Position numbers and translations under genes: made by a program
Notes under the pieces: generated by a model
What the model saw: the letters and a program-made list of their open reading frames with translations, nothing else
Told to the model about the DNA's origin: nothing
Database searches by the model: none
Source of the DNA: Branchinecta lynchi
Taxonomy: Eukaryota > Arthropoda > Branchiopoda > Anostraca > Branchinectidae
Assembly (NCBI GenBank): GCA_023053575.1
Contig: JAKZAP010000008.1
Location: 4,916,715-4,980,714 of the forward strand
Direction of reading: 5' to 3'
Length of the DNA: 64,000 bases
Part shown: piece after piece, positions 33,059 to 43,307 of the stretch
Position numbering within the stretch: the first letter of the stretch is position 1
How the letters are laid out: each line of letters opens with the position of its first letter

Positions 33059-34080
33059 TTATAGAATGCCAGACAGAGAATTATCACTTAGACTCTTCTT
33101 AGCAAGGATCCTATTCAGGCTCTGGCTAGAACAACTTGTTCTTAAATTTTCACTGAAAAGACAGATTATTTTTACATCTGATATTTGAATACACTGAAAT
33201 ATTTTTACTCGTTTAAGGGATTTTGCTTTTTTTTCACCTGTGGCTCTAGTAATACCGTTCAGAGTGTGCGCTGCTTGCACGACAGCCCAAAATTCAATCA
33301 GACGTGGATTTGAATTTCAATGAAGGCCTGAATTTCCCGTGTGACATGTGCGAAGCTCGGAAAAGTTACTCCTCTGGAAAATGAGATTTTAATATATGTC
33401 TTGCAGGGAATCGGAAACTTTTATTTTAGTTTTCGGCCATGCCTTACATTTTTAGTTGGTAAATAATTCAAGCGTAGAGGGAATAGCACATAGAGGTACC
33501 GCAAACCCGAAAGAACGTTCATTTGAACGTTTCCCCAAACCCGTTCATTTGATGAAATGATTATAGGCGTATTCTCGCCGTTCCTCGAGGACTCCACTTG
33601 AGGACTCACTCCCCGTATTCTAGCGAGTCCCCACGGCCGGGGAATTCTCCGATTATCATCACCATCATGAAATAGGATTCCCTTTCAGATTCGGAGGGGC
33701 ATCAATTTTTGCTGGTGTTGGTGCAATGTAAAATTAATTAAAAACAATCAGAGTAAAGAAAACCAAAAATAAAGTGGATCCAGACTGGTTTCGTCAACTG
33801 CGTGTTTTTCTTTCTAACAAAATCCGCCTTCAAAGCATTTCCCGTGTTCTCGCTGTGTTCTGTACGCGGAGACTGCGTGGAGTGACTCCCTCTATTCTTG
33901 CCGTTCCTTTCCATTCCCGAGGAGTCCTCGGAGAACGGCGAGAATACGCCTTATATGCGAATAACGGACAAACGAATTTAACGCATTTTTGATCGGGTTG
34001 TCAGCCCTATAAGAGAATAAGGGATGCGCAACTAGACTGTCATAGCACAGACCTACTCGGGTAAACCTTAACTAATTTTT
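33059..34080 (-). repeat. Family H copy, interrupted by a TIR element
   Basis: It matches 55087-55700 in the opposite orientation of nothing else: both share GCACGACAGCCCAAAATT-like sequence, CACATAGAGGTACC, GAAAGAA(T)CGTTCATT, ACGGACAAACGAA, ATCGGGTTGTCAGCC and TGCGCAACTAGACT in order. A reverse copy of its left part is at 57830-58080. The reverse frame 33059-33280 is partly preserved in the other copies, but indels break it, so coding origin is undecided. Confidence 0.75.
33566..33950. mobile_element. 385-bp TIR element inside family H
   Basis: The left end is GGCGTATTCTCGCCGTTCCT; the right end reverse complemented is GGCGTATTCTCGCCGTTCTC. Thirty-one-base ends differ at about two positions. 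Both sides carry TTATA (33561-33565, 33951-33955). The 55-kb copy of family H lacks it, confirming an insertion. The interior is non-coding. Confidence 0.82.
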
Positions 34081-34114
34081 ATTCTAGCTAATGTAAATCT
34101 CAGTACCTTTTGCT

Positions 34115-34155
34115 GCCTTCAGATATGATTCAGAATCAGCTTGGACTGAAGGTAT
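34115..34155 (-). repeat. Family F scrap
   Basis: In reverse it reads CCTTCAGTCCAAGCTGATTC then TGAATCATATCTG, matching the end of family F module 2. Confidence 0.5.
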
Positions 34156-34239
34156 ACTTGGTTTATAGTCACCTGTTATCACTGTTATAGTCACCTTGCC
34201 ACAGACTCATGCTGGCATCGGATAAACGCGTTAAAGCAC

Positions 34240-34375
34240 ACCTCGCACTATTTACTGTTTATGTTCCAATATCCAAAACTGTCTGAATACTTCAAAAATT
34301 AGGCTCTGCTTTTAACAAATTATCCACGGCATTACCTGTTTTAAGCCTTTCCCTAGGCCCATTTTCTTCTGGCAA
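34240..34375 (+). repeat. Family G fragment, first part
   Basis: CTCGCACTATTTACTG, GAATACTTCAAAAATTAGGC and CTGCTTTTAACAAATTATCC match 26558 and 63525. Confidence 0.7.
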
Positions 34376-35395
34376 GATCTCGGGAGAATTTTCGAATATT
34401 ATCGATGACGCATGATGTCTTTGGCTAATTTTCAGTCATCAGTGAGCCTTCTCGGCTTAGGCCATGCTTTGTGTAGTTTCAGTTTTTTTTTAAATGACGT
34501 TAGAGTTTGCTGTTGCCGTCATTATTTTTTTCTTGTTCAAATCCGTATCTATGTACAATCCTGTGCGATAATGGGAAAAATCCTGTTTTAGTTAGTGCCT
34601 GTTCCCAGGCAAAATTCTGGTTACGTATATGGCAAGAAAGTTATAAGCCTAGACATGGCACAGTGAATGCCGTCCGGATTCACACGAAAAGAAAATTTTG
34701 TAAAGCGCTCCGGGATCATGTTGCTAATAATAAAGCTGACCTTGCGGCAAAAATCGCTGACGATCCAAATCTGCGTTGGAGGTCTCGCCCCGGTCGCTCT
34801 ACAGATTTGAGTGCATCAGAAATACCGGAACCTGAGTGGATGGCGCATTTCTCTTCCCAGTTTGATGCCTCTGACAGTCCTCAGGCTAAAAAATTTGATG
34901 AATAAATTAGGAGTATCTTGAACAGCCAAGTGAAAGGTGAGCCGGTAATTGTTGGGCGGAAGTCAATTAAAGAAGTTATACCGAAGCTTAAAAAGAACTT
35001 TTTTTTGGGTCGGACGGCATTTGTGCTCGCCATCTTGGGTTTGCCAGTGACTACCTTTTTGATCATTTGGCTCTATTGTTCCAGATGATCTTTACTATTG
35101 GAGTTGTGCCTGATTGCTTATGTGTTGGTGTTGTAACCCCGGTCGCGAAGAAAGGGAAACCGCTTTCTCAATGTTCGTCATATAGGCCTATTACCGTTTC
35201 TAGCTTGTTTTCGAAGATTTCTTAGTTATTAATTATTGAGCATATTAGACAACAATGTACCTTGCCTCCTTTTCAGTTCGGGTTCCAGCCACGTCTCGGT
35301 TGTTACCATGCTTTATGTAGTTTATGTACGATCCTTAAGGATGCAGAAGGGTCAAGTAGCCCCTTGGCTACTGGTGCACATGACGTTAGTAAAGC

Positions 35396-35944
35396 ATTGT
35401 CCTAATTGGTGTAATAAGGTGTATTACCGCGTATAAGACTTATTACAGATTCCTCTTTTCCTCGGAGCGCGCTGTAATAAGGTGAATAACGAGAATAGAC
35501 TAGCGTTCTATTCTGGCTTATGCAGGGCCAATCAGATCGCTTGGTTGGTTCGCCAGCGGGCCGAGGAGAGGCGCAGCGTCGTCAGGGTTGCCAAGGAAAG
35601 CACAACAGTTCTACTTTGTTGGAAGCTAAAGAAACAACTTTTCTTAACAAAAACACGTTTTTGTTCTATTACGACGGCTTTTCGTCAGTTCGAGGACCAA
35701 TGCTGTCCATCCGTTATTTTAATAGTTTTTTTACAGTATAATTTGCGTTATATTGTACTCGTGTACTTCAAGTAGTACCAAGAACCTTTTCGGATATTTT
35801 TAGAGCTCGAAAAATTGTATTACCTTGGCAACACCGGAAGCCGCATTGATAAGAACCTCTTGGGTTGTATTTGAACAGGCGTGTGTGTTAAGACGTAGAC
35901 ATCACGTATAGCGCTATTCACCTTATTACACCTATTAGGACAAT
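35396..35944. mobile_element. 549-bp TIR element inside the LINE
   Basis: Ends ATTGTCCTAATTGGTGTAAT and, reversed, ATTGTCCTAATAGGTGTAAT, continuing AAGGTG. The GTAATAAGGTG motif also recurs just inside the left end (about 35475). Removing the element brings the DVSKA motif next to the following reverse-transcriptase region. A target duplication is not clear because the flanks extend the palindrome (AAAGC / GCTTA). Frames of 73-97 codons inside are unrecognised. Confidence 0.8.
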
Positions 35945-36431
35945 GCTTAATGCTTTCGGATCTCTGATTCATTCTCAGGCTATGCTTGAGCTGTTAAAAA
36001 GGGGGGTGTCAGTTGATGTAGTTCGACCTCTTTATTGCATGTATAGACACACCTCCGGGTACGTTTAAAGATTGGTTCTTCGCTCCTTCCTTCAGAACTT
36101 CGCGTTCATCTCGGGACTAAGCAAGGGGCCATTACTTCCCCTACTATTTACAATAACGCGGCCCTAAGAGCTCAAGGTGATTTATCCCCGTGCTGCATAC
36201 TGATTGGTGTCAGTTTGTCTATTTTAAGTTATGCGGAGATTTCAAAGAATTATAATGAAATCGGTCTTTCTTTATATGCGGCTAAGTCTCAAGTGTTATT
36301 ATTTATTTCCACCAATCTGAAACCCCAGACACAGTGAACCTTGGTGTTTCTGTTGTCATACCATCGCAGGAACTTGTGTATCTTGGTTTACCTATTGGTA
36401 CACCCCTAAAGTTGACTCGGGAAATTACTTA

Positions 36432-36993
36432 GGGATCGACTAAAACCAGGAAGGGAAGGGAACGCGAGAAAAGCAGGAAGGCATACTAAGACCAGGAAGG
36501 GCATACTAAAACGAGGAAGGGCATACTAAAACGAGGAAGGCTGTCGCCAGAATTCGCCGCACCGTTCCCTTCCTCTATTTAGTATTCTTTGAGGGGGTCG
36601 GCAAGTTTTCAAATTCAAAGTGCACCATCCCTTCCTCGTTTTAGTATCCTGACATGGGTAAGCATTAAGTTCAGTCAGGGGTCGGCAACTATAAAAATTG
36701 TAATTCATCTTTTTTCTCGTTCTGACGGTAGGCGACTAAAATCCTCCGAGTCCAGCGAGGGGTCAGCAACTATAATAATTATATAACGAGGAAGGGATGG
36801 TGAACTTTAGGTCTGAAAAGTTCCCGACCCCTCAAAGAATACTAAACAGAGGAAGGGAACGGTGCAGCTTTTGAGCTTTTCGCAGCCTTGAATTCGGGTG
36901 ACATCCTTCCTCGTTTTAGTATGCCCGTCCTGGTTTTAGTATGCCTTCCTGCTTTTCTCGCGTTCCCTTCCCTTCCTGGTGTTAGTCGATCCC
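36432..36993. mobile_element. Family E: 562-bp TIR/foldback element with 9-bp target duplication
   Basis: The left end GGGATCGACTAAAACCAGGA and the right end reversed GGGATCGACTAACACCAGGA are nearly identical for over 50 bp. Arms of about 200 bp stay inverted (GAACGGTGC and GAATACTAAA blocks). AATTACTTA flanks both sides (36423-36431, 36994-37002). The interior repeats ATACTAAAACGAGGAAGG. A 9-bp duplication suggests the Mutator group. Relatives are at 44192, 30352 and 26247. Confidence 0.9.
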
Positions 36994-37589
36994 AATTACT
37001 TATCACTCGAACTGAGCGTAAGATACGTAATGCGTATGCTGGTGCAGCTGGATCACAGCTTAATCTTGGTAAACGCCACCCTGCAAAAGTGTATAATGCT
37101 GTATCTCTCCCTCATGTTCTATATTTGGTTCCTTTCTGGGACATACTAACAAAGCAAAAATTAGAAGGGCTTACTTCAAATATGAAAAGTTCCTCATTCG
37201 GGTACCGCCTTGGACAAGGAACGGTAGACTGCGGGAGAAATACGACTTGCCGGATCCTCTTGATGCTGCGGACAAACTTTGTCTTAAGTTGTCAGGACAT
37301 CCTTCCAACCACACTTCGAAGGGTTTTCTCTTCCAGTTTGGTTTTGTTGTCTTTTGTGGTTGTTTTTTCTTTTTCTCTTTTTTTGGTTCATTATTAGGTT
37401 AATTTGTTAGAGATTAGTTTCTTGTTTTTTTGTATGGTGTTATGTCTTTCTGTATATTACTTTTTCCTCTTTTTGTATTTATACTCCGTCTTTCTCTTTG
37501 TGAGTGTATGATGAGTCATAAATAAATTATTATTACTATTATTATAATAAGAATAATAATAATACAGAATTCTGGAAATGTGTAAGCTT

Positions 37590-37765
37590 TGTTGTCAATG
37601 GCCAGTTTTTGCCAATTTTGGGCCCCCATTCCAGGTTTATTACTCAGAATGAAAATTTAATCTTTTTTGGTGTAAATTTGAAGTTCTATCTTATGCAGGT
37701 CATTACTTTGCATTTTGAAACCTATGTAGGGACAAAAAGGTAGTACCAAACTGGAAAATAGTGTT
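37590..37765 (+). repeat. Dispersed repeat shared with 56738-56885
   Basis: GGGCCCCCATTCCAGGTT, then TTTTTGGTGTAAATTTGAAG and CTTTGCATTTTGAAA, correspond to GGGCCCCAATTCACAGGTT, TTTTGGGGTAAATTTGAAG and TTTGCCTTTTGAAAA at 56738-56865. Confidence 0.6.
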
Positions 37766-37883
37766 CCGCACCGAAATCTAGTGGGCATTGGCCTCCACCT
37801 GGCCTCTCCCCATATATATAACTTCCAAGTGCCGAACTCTCACATTTGCCAGTGCTTCCCCTTTACACCATTATCTTTTCCAG

Positions 37884-38155
37884 TGATATTCCAACCGTCT
37901 GTTATGTCTTCCGAGGTCATTTCTCATTTCATTACTTACTGGGAGAGCCTGAGGAAAGAAGGATCATCAGCCGGCCTGGAACCGTGGGTAATATTTTGTC
38001 CGAGGCAAATGATTCTACTCGCCCAGTCAGTGGCCCCCAGGCAGACCTGGGACAAACTGTTTATTTTGATTACGAAACTCCTTGCGGCTAGATTAGTGGA
38101 AGCCAATTTACTTGAATCCCAATGCGTCCAACTTCTGCAGCAAGAGTGGCCTCCG
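37884..38155 (+). CDS. Possible single exon of an unknown gene
   Basis: A polypyrimidine stretch ends CTTTTCCAG at 37883, a good splice acceptor. CCG|GTAAGT at 38155/38156 is a near-consensus donor. Between them 272 bp are open in one frame, encoding about 90 residues, with SEVISHFITYWESL early, an EPWVIFCPRQ segment, and a leucine-rich helix-like end (KLLAARLVEANLLE... QEWPP). A second frame is also open over most of it. I do not recognise the family. The frame runs open past the acceptor to 37781. No neighbouring exon was identified, so this could equally be chance or a retroelement piece. Confidence 0.25.
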
Positions 38156-38307
38156 GTAAGTTATAACCTAATTTCCAGAGGATTGCTTTTTGCGTAATTG
38201 CTTGTTTAGTTGAGTGTCGAATGTTGGATTTCGGTTTCAAGTGGCACCTAGCTTTCCTAAGCAGTGTTGCCATGGGTCGCAGGATGCTTCACTTTATCAC
38301 AGGTTTT

Positions 38308-39049
38308 TACGGCACTTACAGCCTCTGGCTCAAGTGCCATGTCCCGATTGCTATTCCGTCTATCGGTCAGTTTGTCTTTCACGCTTTGTCGAGTTACTTC
38401 CAGATGTGCTAGGACGATGAAGCTTGGCAGGTGTGTCAGGTACCCGACCAGAGCAACCTGGGAATAATCAGTTTCCCAATCCGACCATCGGGGGGGGGGG
38501 GGGGGAGAGTGGAGGGCGAGGAATCCGGAAAATTGAGTGGTCTGTAACTTTCGAACGGGTGATCGGATTGGAATGAAACTTAATAACATAATAAATAATA
38601 TATCTCTGACGCCCCATTTGAAGTCCGGACTGGATTCGACAGCTATGGGGGAGTTTGGGGGGGGGGGGAAATCTTGAAACACGGCTAGAATGGAGGATCA
38701 GATAAAACTTGCTGGGAAGAAAAAGCATCTGCTCTAGATAAATCGTTTACACAACTGGACTAGATCCGGACACTTGGGGCACTTGGAAATCCGGTGATGG
38801 TGATTTGGGAATTTTGACGACGCAACTTGGCAGGCGTATCAAGGAGCCGATCAAACTGACTTGGAAATAAAAATGTCCTCGATCCGATCATTGTAGGGGG
38901 AGTGGAGGGAGGAGGAATTCGGAATATTGAGTCATGCTTAACTTTGAGACGGGTGAATGGATTTCACTGAAATTTTATACTTGAACAGAGGACATGTCTC
39001 TGGTGATCTTTTTCATGTCTTGGCAGGATCCGACAACTATTGGGGGGGG
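38308..39049 (+). repeat. Family B copy, truncated by a foldback-like element
   Basis: The hairpin head ACGGCACTT / AAGTGCC is diverged. GCTAGGACGATGAAGCTTGG, a 16-G run (38490-38505), GAACGGGTGATCGGATTGG and two core units follow. The copy stops in a G-run at about 39049, where the GACAATTCGTCAC element begins. Confidence 0.72.
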
Positions 39050-40770
39050 GGGAGACAATTCGTCACAGGACAATCTGTCACAAGGACATTTCGTCATACG
39101 GACAGTTCATCATTGGGACACTTCGTTATACGCACATTTCGTCACAGAGAGCCTTATTTCAAGCTTAGATTTCGTTTTTTTTTTTTTTTTTTTTATTTAA
39201 ATTTTTTTTGTATTCCCGCGTAGCTTCTTTTTCATTTGTTCTTGCTTTGGATTGAACCAAAACAAGTGGCTACGTCTCCACCTCCAACTCCGTGACGTTA
39301 CTACAAAATTTACGTAAAAGTTAACCCTACTTTAACGTCACCTACACTTTCATCTTAAACCTATTATCTTTGTAATTTATCAACTCTAAATTTAACTTCT
39401 CCTTTCAAAATTTTAATTTTTATATTAAATATTCTCATCAAAACTCACTCTCTCATTCAAAAACCCTTTCTCCATAAAATCTAAACCTACAACCTAAATC
39501 TACCCTTTTTTCATTTTTTTCTAACAATATTGAATTTTATCTACCATATTTTACAACCATTAAATATATTTTCTTCTTTACTATTAATCTACTCATATTT
39601 TTAAAACCTGGCAAAAACCCAAAATATGTACATTTTTTTCCCCTTCGAATCAAGCAGTAAAATTTTATAGGTTCGATCAGGAATAAACAACCACCAAAAA
39701 ACAAAAATTTTAAAATCACGCACTACCTGTTTCAAGATGCTCTACCGTCCGTAGAGAATCTCTCTTCGTTTTTAAGCTCTTTATTATGAAATACTCGCTT
39801 ACATTGAAATAGTATGGCTATATACTACACTAAAACATGTATTTATGAGCATTTTTCCGCATATATTCGAGTACGTCAGTTTGACTAGACAGATAGATGG
39901 TTGTCAGTCGCAAGTTATTCTTCGTACTTCCACTTCTTGGGTGGGTTCGGGCACCCAGCAACAAATCCCCCAATACTTATTTTTGTTTTGCCCTACTCCG
40001 GCAACAGAAACGAAATGAATTTACAAATATTTGGATCAGCTGCTTCAACATGTTTGTTGAATGCTGAATGCCATCCTTCAAATTGTCGTTAGTCCTAGGA
40101 AGGTCTTCTGCGACGCGTTCAAAGACGTTCCAGACAGGGATAGGGATGAAAGCATTTCTGCTTGCCCTTATGGCCTGTGATGTTATTCCTATGTGTCTTC
40201 AAAGTAGTCGAGGGTAGGATATACTTGAGATGGACAGATTTGAACATAGCGGTCGAACGCTGATGGGATGTCCCCCATTGAGAGAAAATCCAACGCTGTC
40301 AGCATTCTCATGGTGATAGCAAAATCGCTGCAAGACTTCTCGAGAACCTCGCTGTTTGCTTGAATTTGTGTTTTGTATATGAGAATCTTTAATAATAGAG
40401 TTTTTAATGATCTCTCTCAGTCTTTGCGAGTTCCATATTTAACTAATAACACCTTGACTCTCCTCGAGAATATATAACACTAAGACTGATGATTAAATAT
40501 CGGAGATTGGAGCCAGGATTTAAAATAATGATTCAAATATTGATTTAAACAACCTCTTGTGAAGGGGTGTCATTTTTATTTTATCCAAACTACAATTGTA
40601 ATACTAAATTTTCTAAAATATGACGAATTGTCCTAGTGACAAATTGTCTTGTGACGAATAGCCAATTGTCATGTGACGGATTGTCCCTGTACTGTGACTA
40701 ACTGTCAATATGACGAATTGTCTGTGACAAATTCTCTTGTGACCAATTGTCCTGTGACCAGTTTTCCTAG
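39050..40770. mobile_element. Foldback-like element with tandem-repeat arms
   Basis: The left arm (about 39051-39157) is six units of roughly 16 bp of the type GGACAATTTCGTCACA. The right arm (about 40617-40768) is about nine units in inverted orientation (TGTGACGAATTGTCC type). TIRs built of short tandem units are the hallmark of foldback-type elements. The 1.45-kb interior contains a T-run (39175-39194) and a G-depleted stretch; no transposase frame is recognisable. Confidence 0.75.
39301..39600. other. G-depleted 300 bp
   Basis: Only 5 G residues occur in these 300 forward-strand bases, while C is common, so strand composition is extremely skewed. No reading frame explains it. Confidence 0.9.
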
Positions 40771-40817
40771 TATCGCTTACACATGGTCAGAACAAACCCA
40801 AGAAGAGGCAAATTTTA

Positions 40818-41237
40818 TGTTGAATCAGCCTTGCAAGTAACACATGAACTTCCAGCTCTTGTTTACTACTTCGTGAGAATTCTGCGATCTGTAAGCCACA
40901 AGAAAAAATAAGTGCATATGATTTTTAAGCTGAACAGCGAAATTTGTTGGCAGAAGTTGGTAAAAACGACCTAGTTTCTTAGGTGCCAGAATGTCACTGT
41001 TTTCTGCGGCCAAATGTCACAGGTTTAAAAGCGGCAACAGTGTACCGAAGACGTTAGTTCCTCTCGATCCTCCAGAGGCACTTAGGATGTCAAGAGGTTT
41101 TTGCGTCCAAATGTCACAGGTTCAAAAGTGGCTACACTGTTCCTAAAACGTTAGTTCCTCTCGCTCCGTCAGAAGCACTTAGGGCATCGAAAAGATGTGG
41201 TACGAAAAGATGTGGTACTTGCAAGGCTGGTTCAACA
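40818..41237. mobile_element. 420-bp TIR element with an internal 97-bp duplication
   Basis: The left end is TGTTGAATCAGCCTTGCAAG; the right end reversed is TGTTGAACCAGCCTTGCAAG, continuing TA(A/C)CACAT. Inside, CCAAATGTCACAGGTT... ACGTTAGTTCCTCTCG occurs twice (anchors 41010 and 41107). The right side abuts a family A copy. Confidence 0.75.
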
Positions 41238-41243
41238 TTCCAA

Positions 41244-41629
41244 AACCGGAAAATTTGTTAAAAGCAAAAGTTTTATTTGAAGTTGATTAGGTGACAGATT
41301 TAGGAGTAAGAAGAGACGTTGAGTCTGTATATGACAATTATTTTTCACCCGGACATATAATCGTCCGGAATCCGGTTTTAACCGGAATTTTTTTTTATAA
41401 GTTAAAGTTTTATTTCGCTCAAAATTCGGCCGTAATTGGAAATTTGGCAGAAGTAAAGCAGGAAGTTTCGGTCAGTATCGCTAAGATAGATGTGGCTTAT
41501 AGAGGTTTATCTGAACTTAATTTTCTCTGATGATTAGCCTGGCGAAGACTGGGTCTGCCGAAGACAAGACCCAGTTCTCTGGATCAAATATTAGATTTTT
41601 GGGATCCCATCGAAACCTTTGGTCTTGTT
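41244..41629 (+). repeat. Family A fragment, 3' half
   Basis: Begins inside a core unit (AAAACCGGAAAATTTG), has one more unit, and the intact 3' end GGGATCCCATCGAAACCTTT then GGTCTTGTT. Confidence 0.8.
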
Positions 41630-42084
41630 CAGATATGGAGACAGAGGACATGGAACTCACAGTTAACGAATTTGCGTAACAGACAGTTAAGACAGTAGAC
41701 GAATCTACAGCCGGAGACACTCAAGTTTAAATTTGAAGTTGCATTTGTACATAACTTGCATTGGTATTAATTGGTATTAAATTGTTGTTAAATTAAGCTA
41801 GAATTTATTCTTAAAGTTAGGAATAAATGCTGGCATTAGCTGGGAATTATGCAAATTTCAGTAACACAGGTAGTTATAAATCAGTTCCATACATCATGTT
41901 TTACAAACCAGAATTTTGCGGCTAATTGCCATCAAAGTCGCACACGAGACAAACTTTTGTTCGTTTATGGTGAGCAACAATTCTGATTAATCGCAAGAAA
42001 ATCTGTCCGTATTTTCATGTAGAAACCACAAAACGTTATAAATACAGTATACAGTAGTTCCTTTTTAGTTACTTTTAGTATTTT
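41630..42084. other. Unrecognised AT-rich stretch
   Basis: TTGGTATTAA occurs twice (near 41760). No gene supported. Confidence 0.4.
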
Positions 42085-42640
42085 AATATAAATAAATTTA
42101 AAAAAAATCCTGTAAGCCTGAACGTTGAAACTTGACATGTAGATGGCCCGACGAACTAGCATCCGATCATTTGTGGGAGATGAGGCGAGGAGGAATCCGA
42201 GATACTGTGATATGCGTAAATTGCGAAATGGCACTCCGATTGATCCCTGGTAGGATAGGAGCAAATGCATCAGATTTACTGCTTATGCGTCCGAACCACA
42301 TCCGACAACGGCGAAGGGAAATTGAAGAGGGGAGAACTCACGAAATATCCGTGACAGACATCATCAAACCAAACGGACAGAATGACTGATATGAAACTTG
42401 GAGCCCTTGAAAGTACTCCGATTCGAGTAAGATTTAGGGGGCACCGAGCCATTTACCGCATCCGACAACGGTGGGGCAGTTCCAGGGAAGTCACGATAGG
42501 TATAACACTTGAATATAATGGTGATGTGCCCTAGTTGTGCAATTTTGAGATCTGGGCCCGGTACAAATTTTTGTCGGCGAAGTTGTGTGGGGGAGGGAGT
42601 TACCAACGATGGGAATTTAAAATCCATAAGTCACAGAGTA
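42085..42640 (+). repeat. Distant family B relative
   Basis: GAAACTTGACATGTAGATGG, ATCCGATCATTTGTGGGAGA, GATATGAAACTTGGAG, a GGGGG block and GTGTGGGGGAGGGAGT appear in family B order but with low similarity and no ends. It is best read as an old or divergent copy. Confidence 0.45.
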
Positions 42641-43307
42641 AAGTTGAGTATTTCCCGGATTGATTGTTTACCGAGTTTATTTACCACACCGAAAAGACCA
42701 ACAAACGAAACAAGGTTCCCGATTTGCCGACAAGGCTTTTTCCGATCACACGGCGTGCAGGCATTTCGACCAAAAAGGCTTGAATCTTGTCAGTACCAGA
42801 AACAGAATCTGCACCGACAATCACTGTCGATTTCCCGACAAAAGGTTTCCTGATCGCACAACACACACTGCTGATTTCTCGAGAAAAATGTTTCGTGATC
42901 GCAGGACACTGCCGCTTTACCGATAATAAGTTGCTTTTACTATTTTTCGTAAAAACAGTATTTTTTTTATAAAATGTCGGTAAAAACGCCAGCCAGTCAG
43001 TCAAAAAACCTTGCCCCCCAAAAATCATTTTAGCTAGTGACGCGTCTGCTGGTAATATTAGACTTTTTTTTAAGAAAGGTCGACTTACCGAGAAGGAACG
43101 GAACAAGAAAGGGTTTGTCGGTGCTTTTACCCAAAGGTTTACCGAGGGTGAGAGTCGGTGCTTTGTCGGTGCTTTTACAGGGCGAGACTTTTCCTGTGAC
43201 CATAAAACGGGAATAGGGAAACGTTCGTCGACGCTCCGCAAGGACGCCGACGAACCAATTTACCGACGAGAATTAACGTGAGGGCAGCTGCCCCCCCCCC
43301 CCCCCCC
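42641..43307. repeat. Region of scattered TTACCGA / GTCGGTGCTTTTAC motifs ending in a 17-C run
   Basis: GTTTACCG, GCTTTACCGA, GACTTACCGA, GGTTTACCGA and ATTTACCGACG, with GTCGGTGCTTTTAC twice (about 43111 and 43159), suggest a decayed repeat. A 186-codon reverse frame (42681-43241) spans it and a related forward frame too. The product has no recognisable domain and its PTKHRLSP/KAPTNP internal echo fits repeat translation. C-run 43291-43307. Confidence 0.4.

Larger units (their letters stand above)
34575..37570 (+). pseudogene. Decayed non-LTR retrotransposon (CR1/Jockey-like reverse transcriptase), two nested inserts
   Basis: Four pieces in order encode parts of a LINE ORF2. The first, 34590-34905, is the basic region before the polymerase (KFWLRIWQESYKPRHGTVN). 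The second, 35020-35395, has VVTPVAKKGKP and SSYRPITVSSLFSKI, the first conserved reverse-transcriptase blocks, then QFGFQ. The third, 35945-36431, has TKQGAITSP near 36117. The fourth, 36994-37402, has LPHVLYLVPFW near 37107 and PPWTR at about 37205, and stops at 37402. Frameshifts and stops occur throughout. The catalytic YADD is lost: the frame reads SYAE at 36227-36238, with a deletion after it. No 5' endonuclease is seen, so it is 5'-truncated. The 3' end is ATGAGTCATAAATAAATT plus a TTA-rich tail (to about 37563). It cannot be active. Confidence 0.85.

Noticed and set aside
42681..43241. 186-codon reverse frame as a protein gene
   Set aside because: The frame covers repeated TTACCGA/GTCGGTGC motifs and its product echoes itself; best explained by repeat translation.
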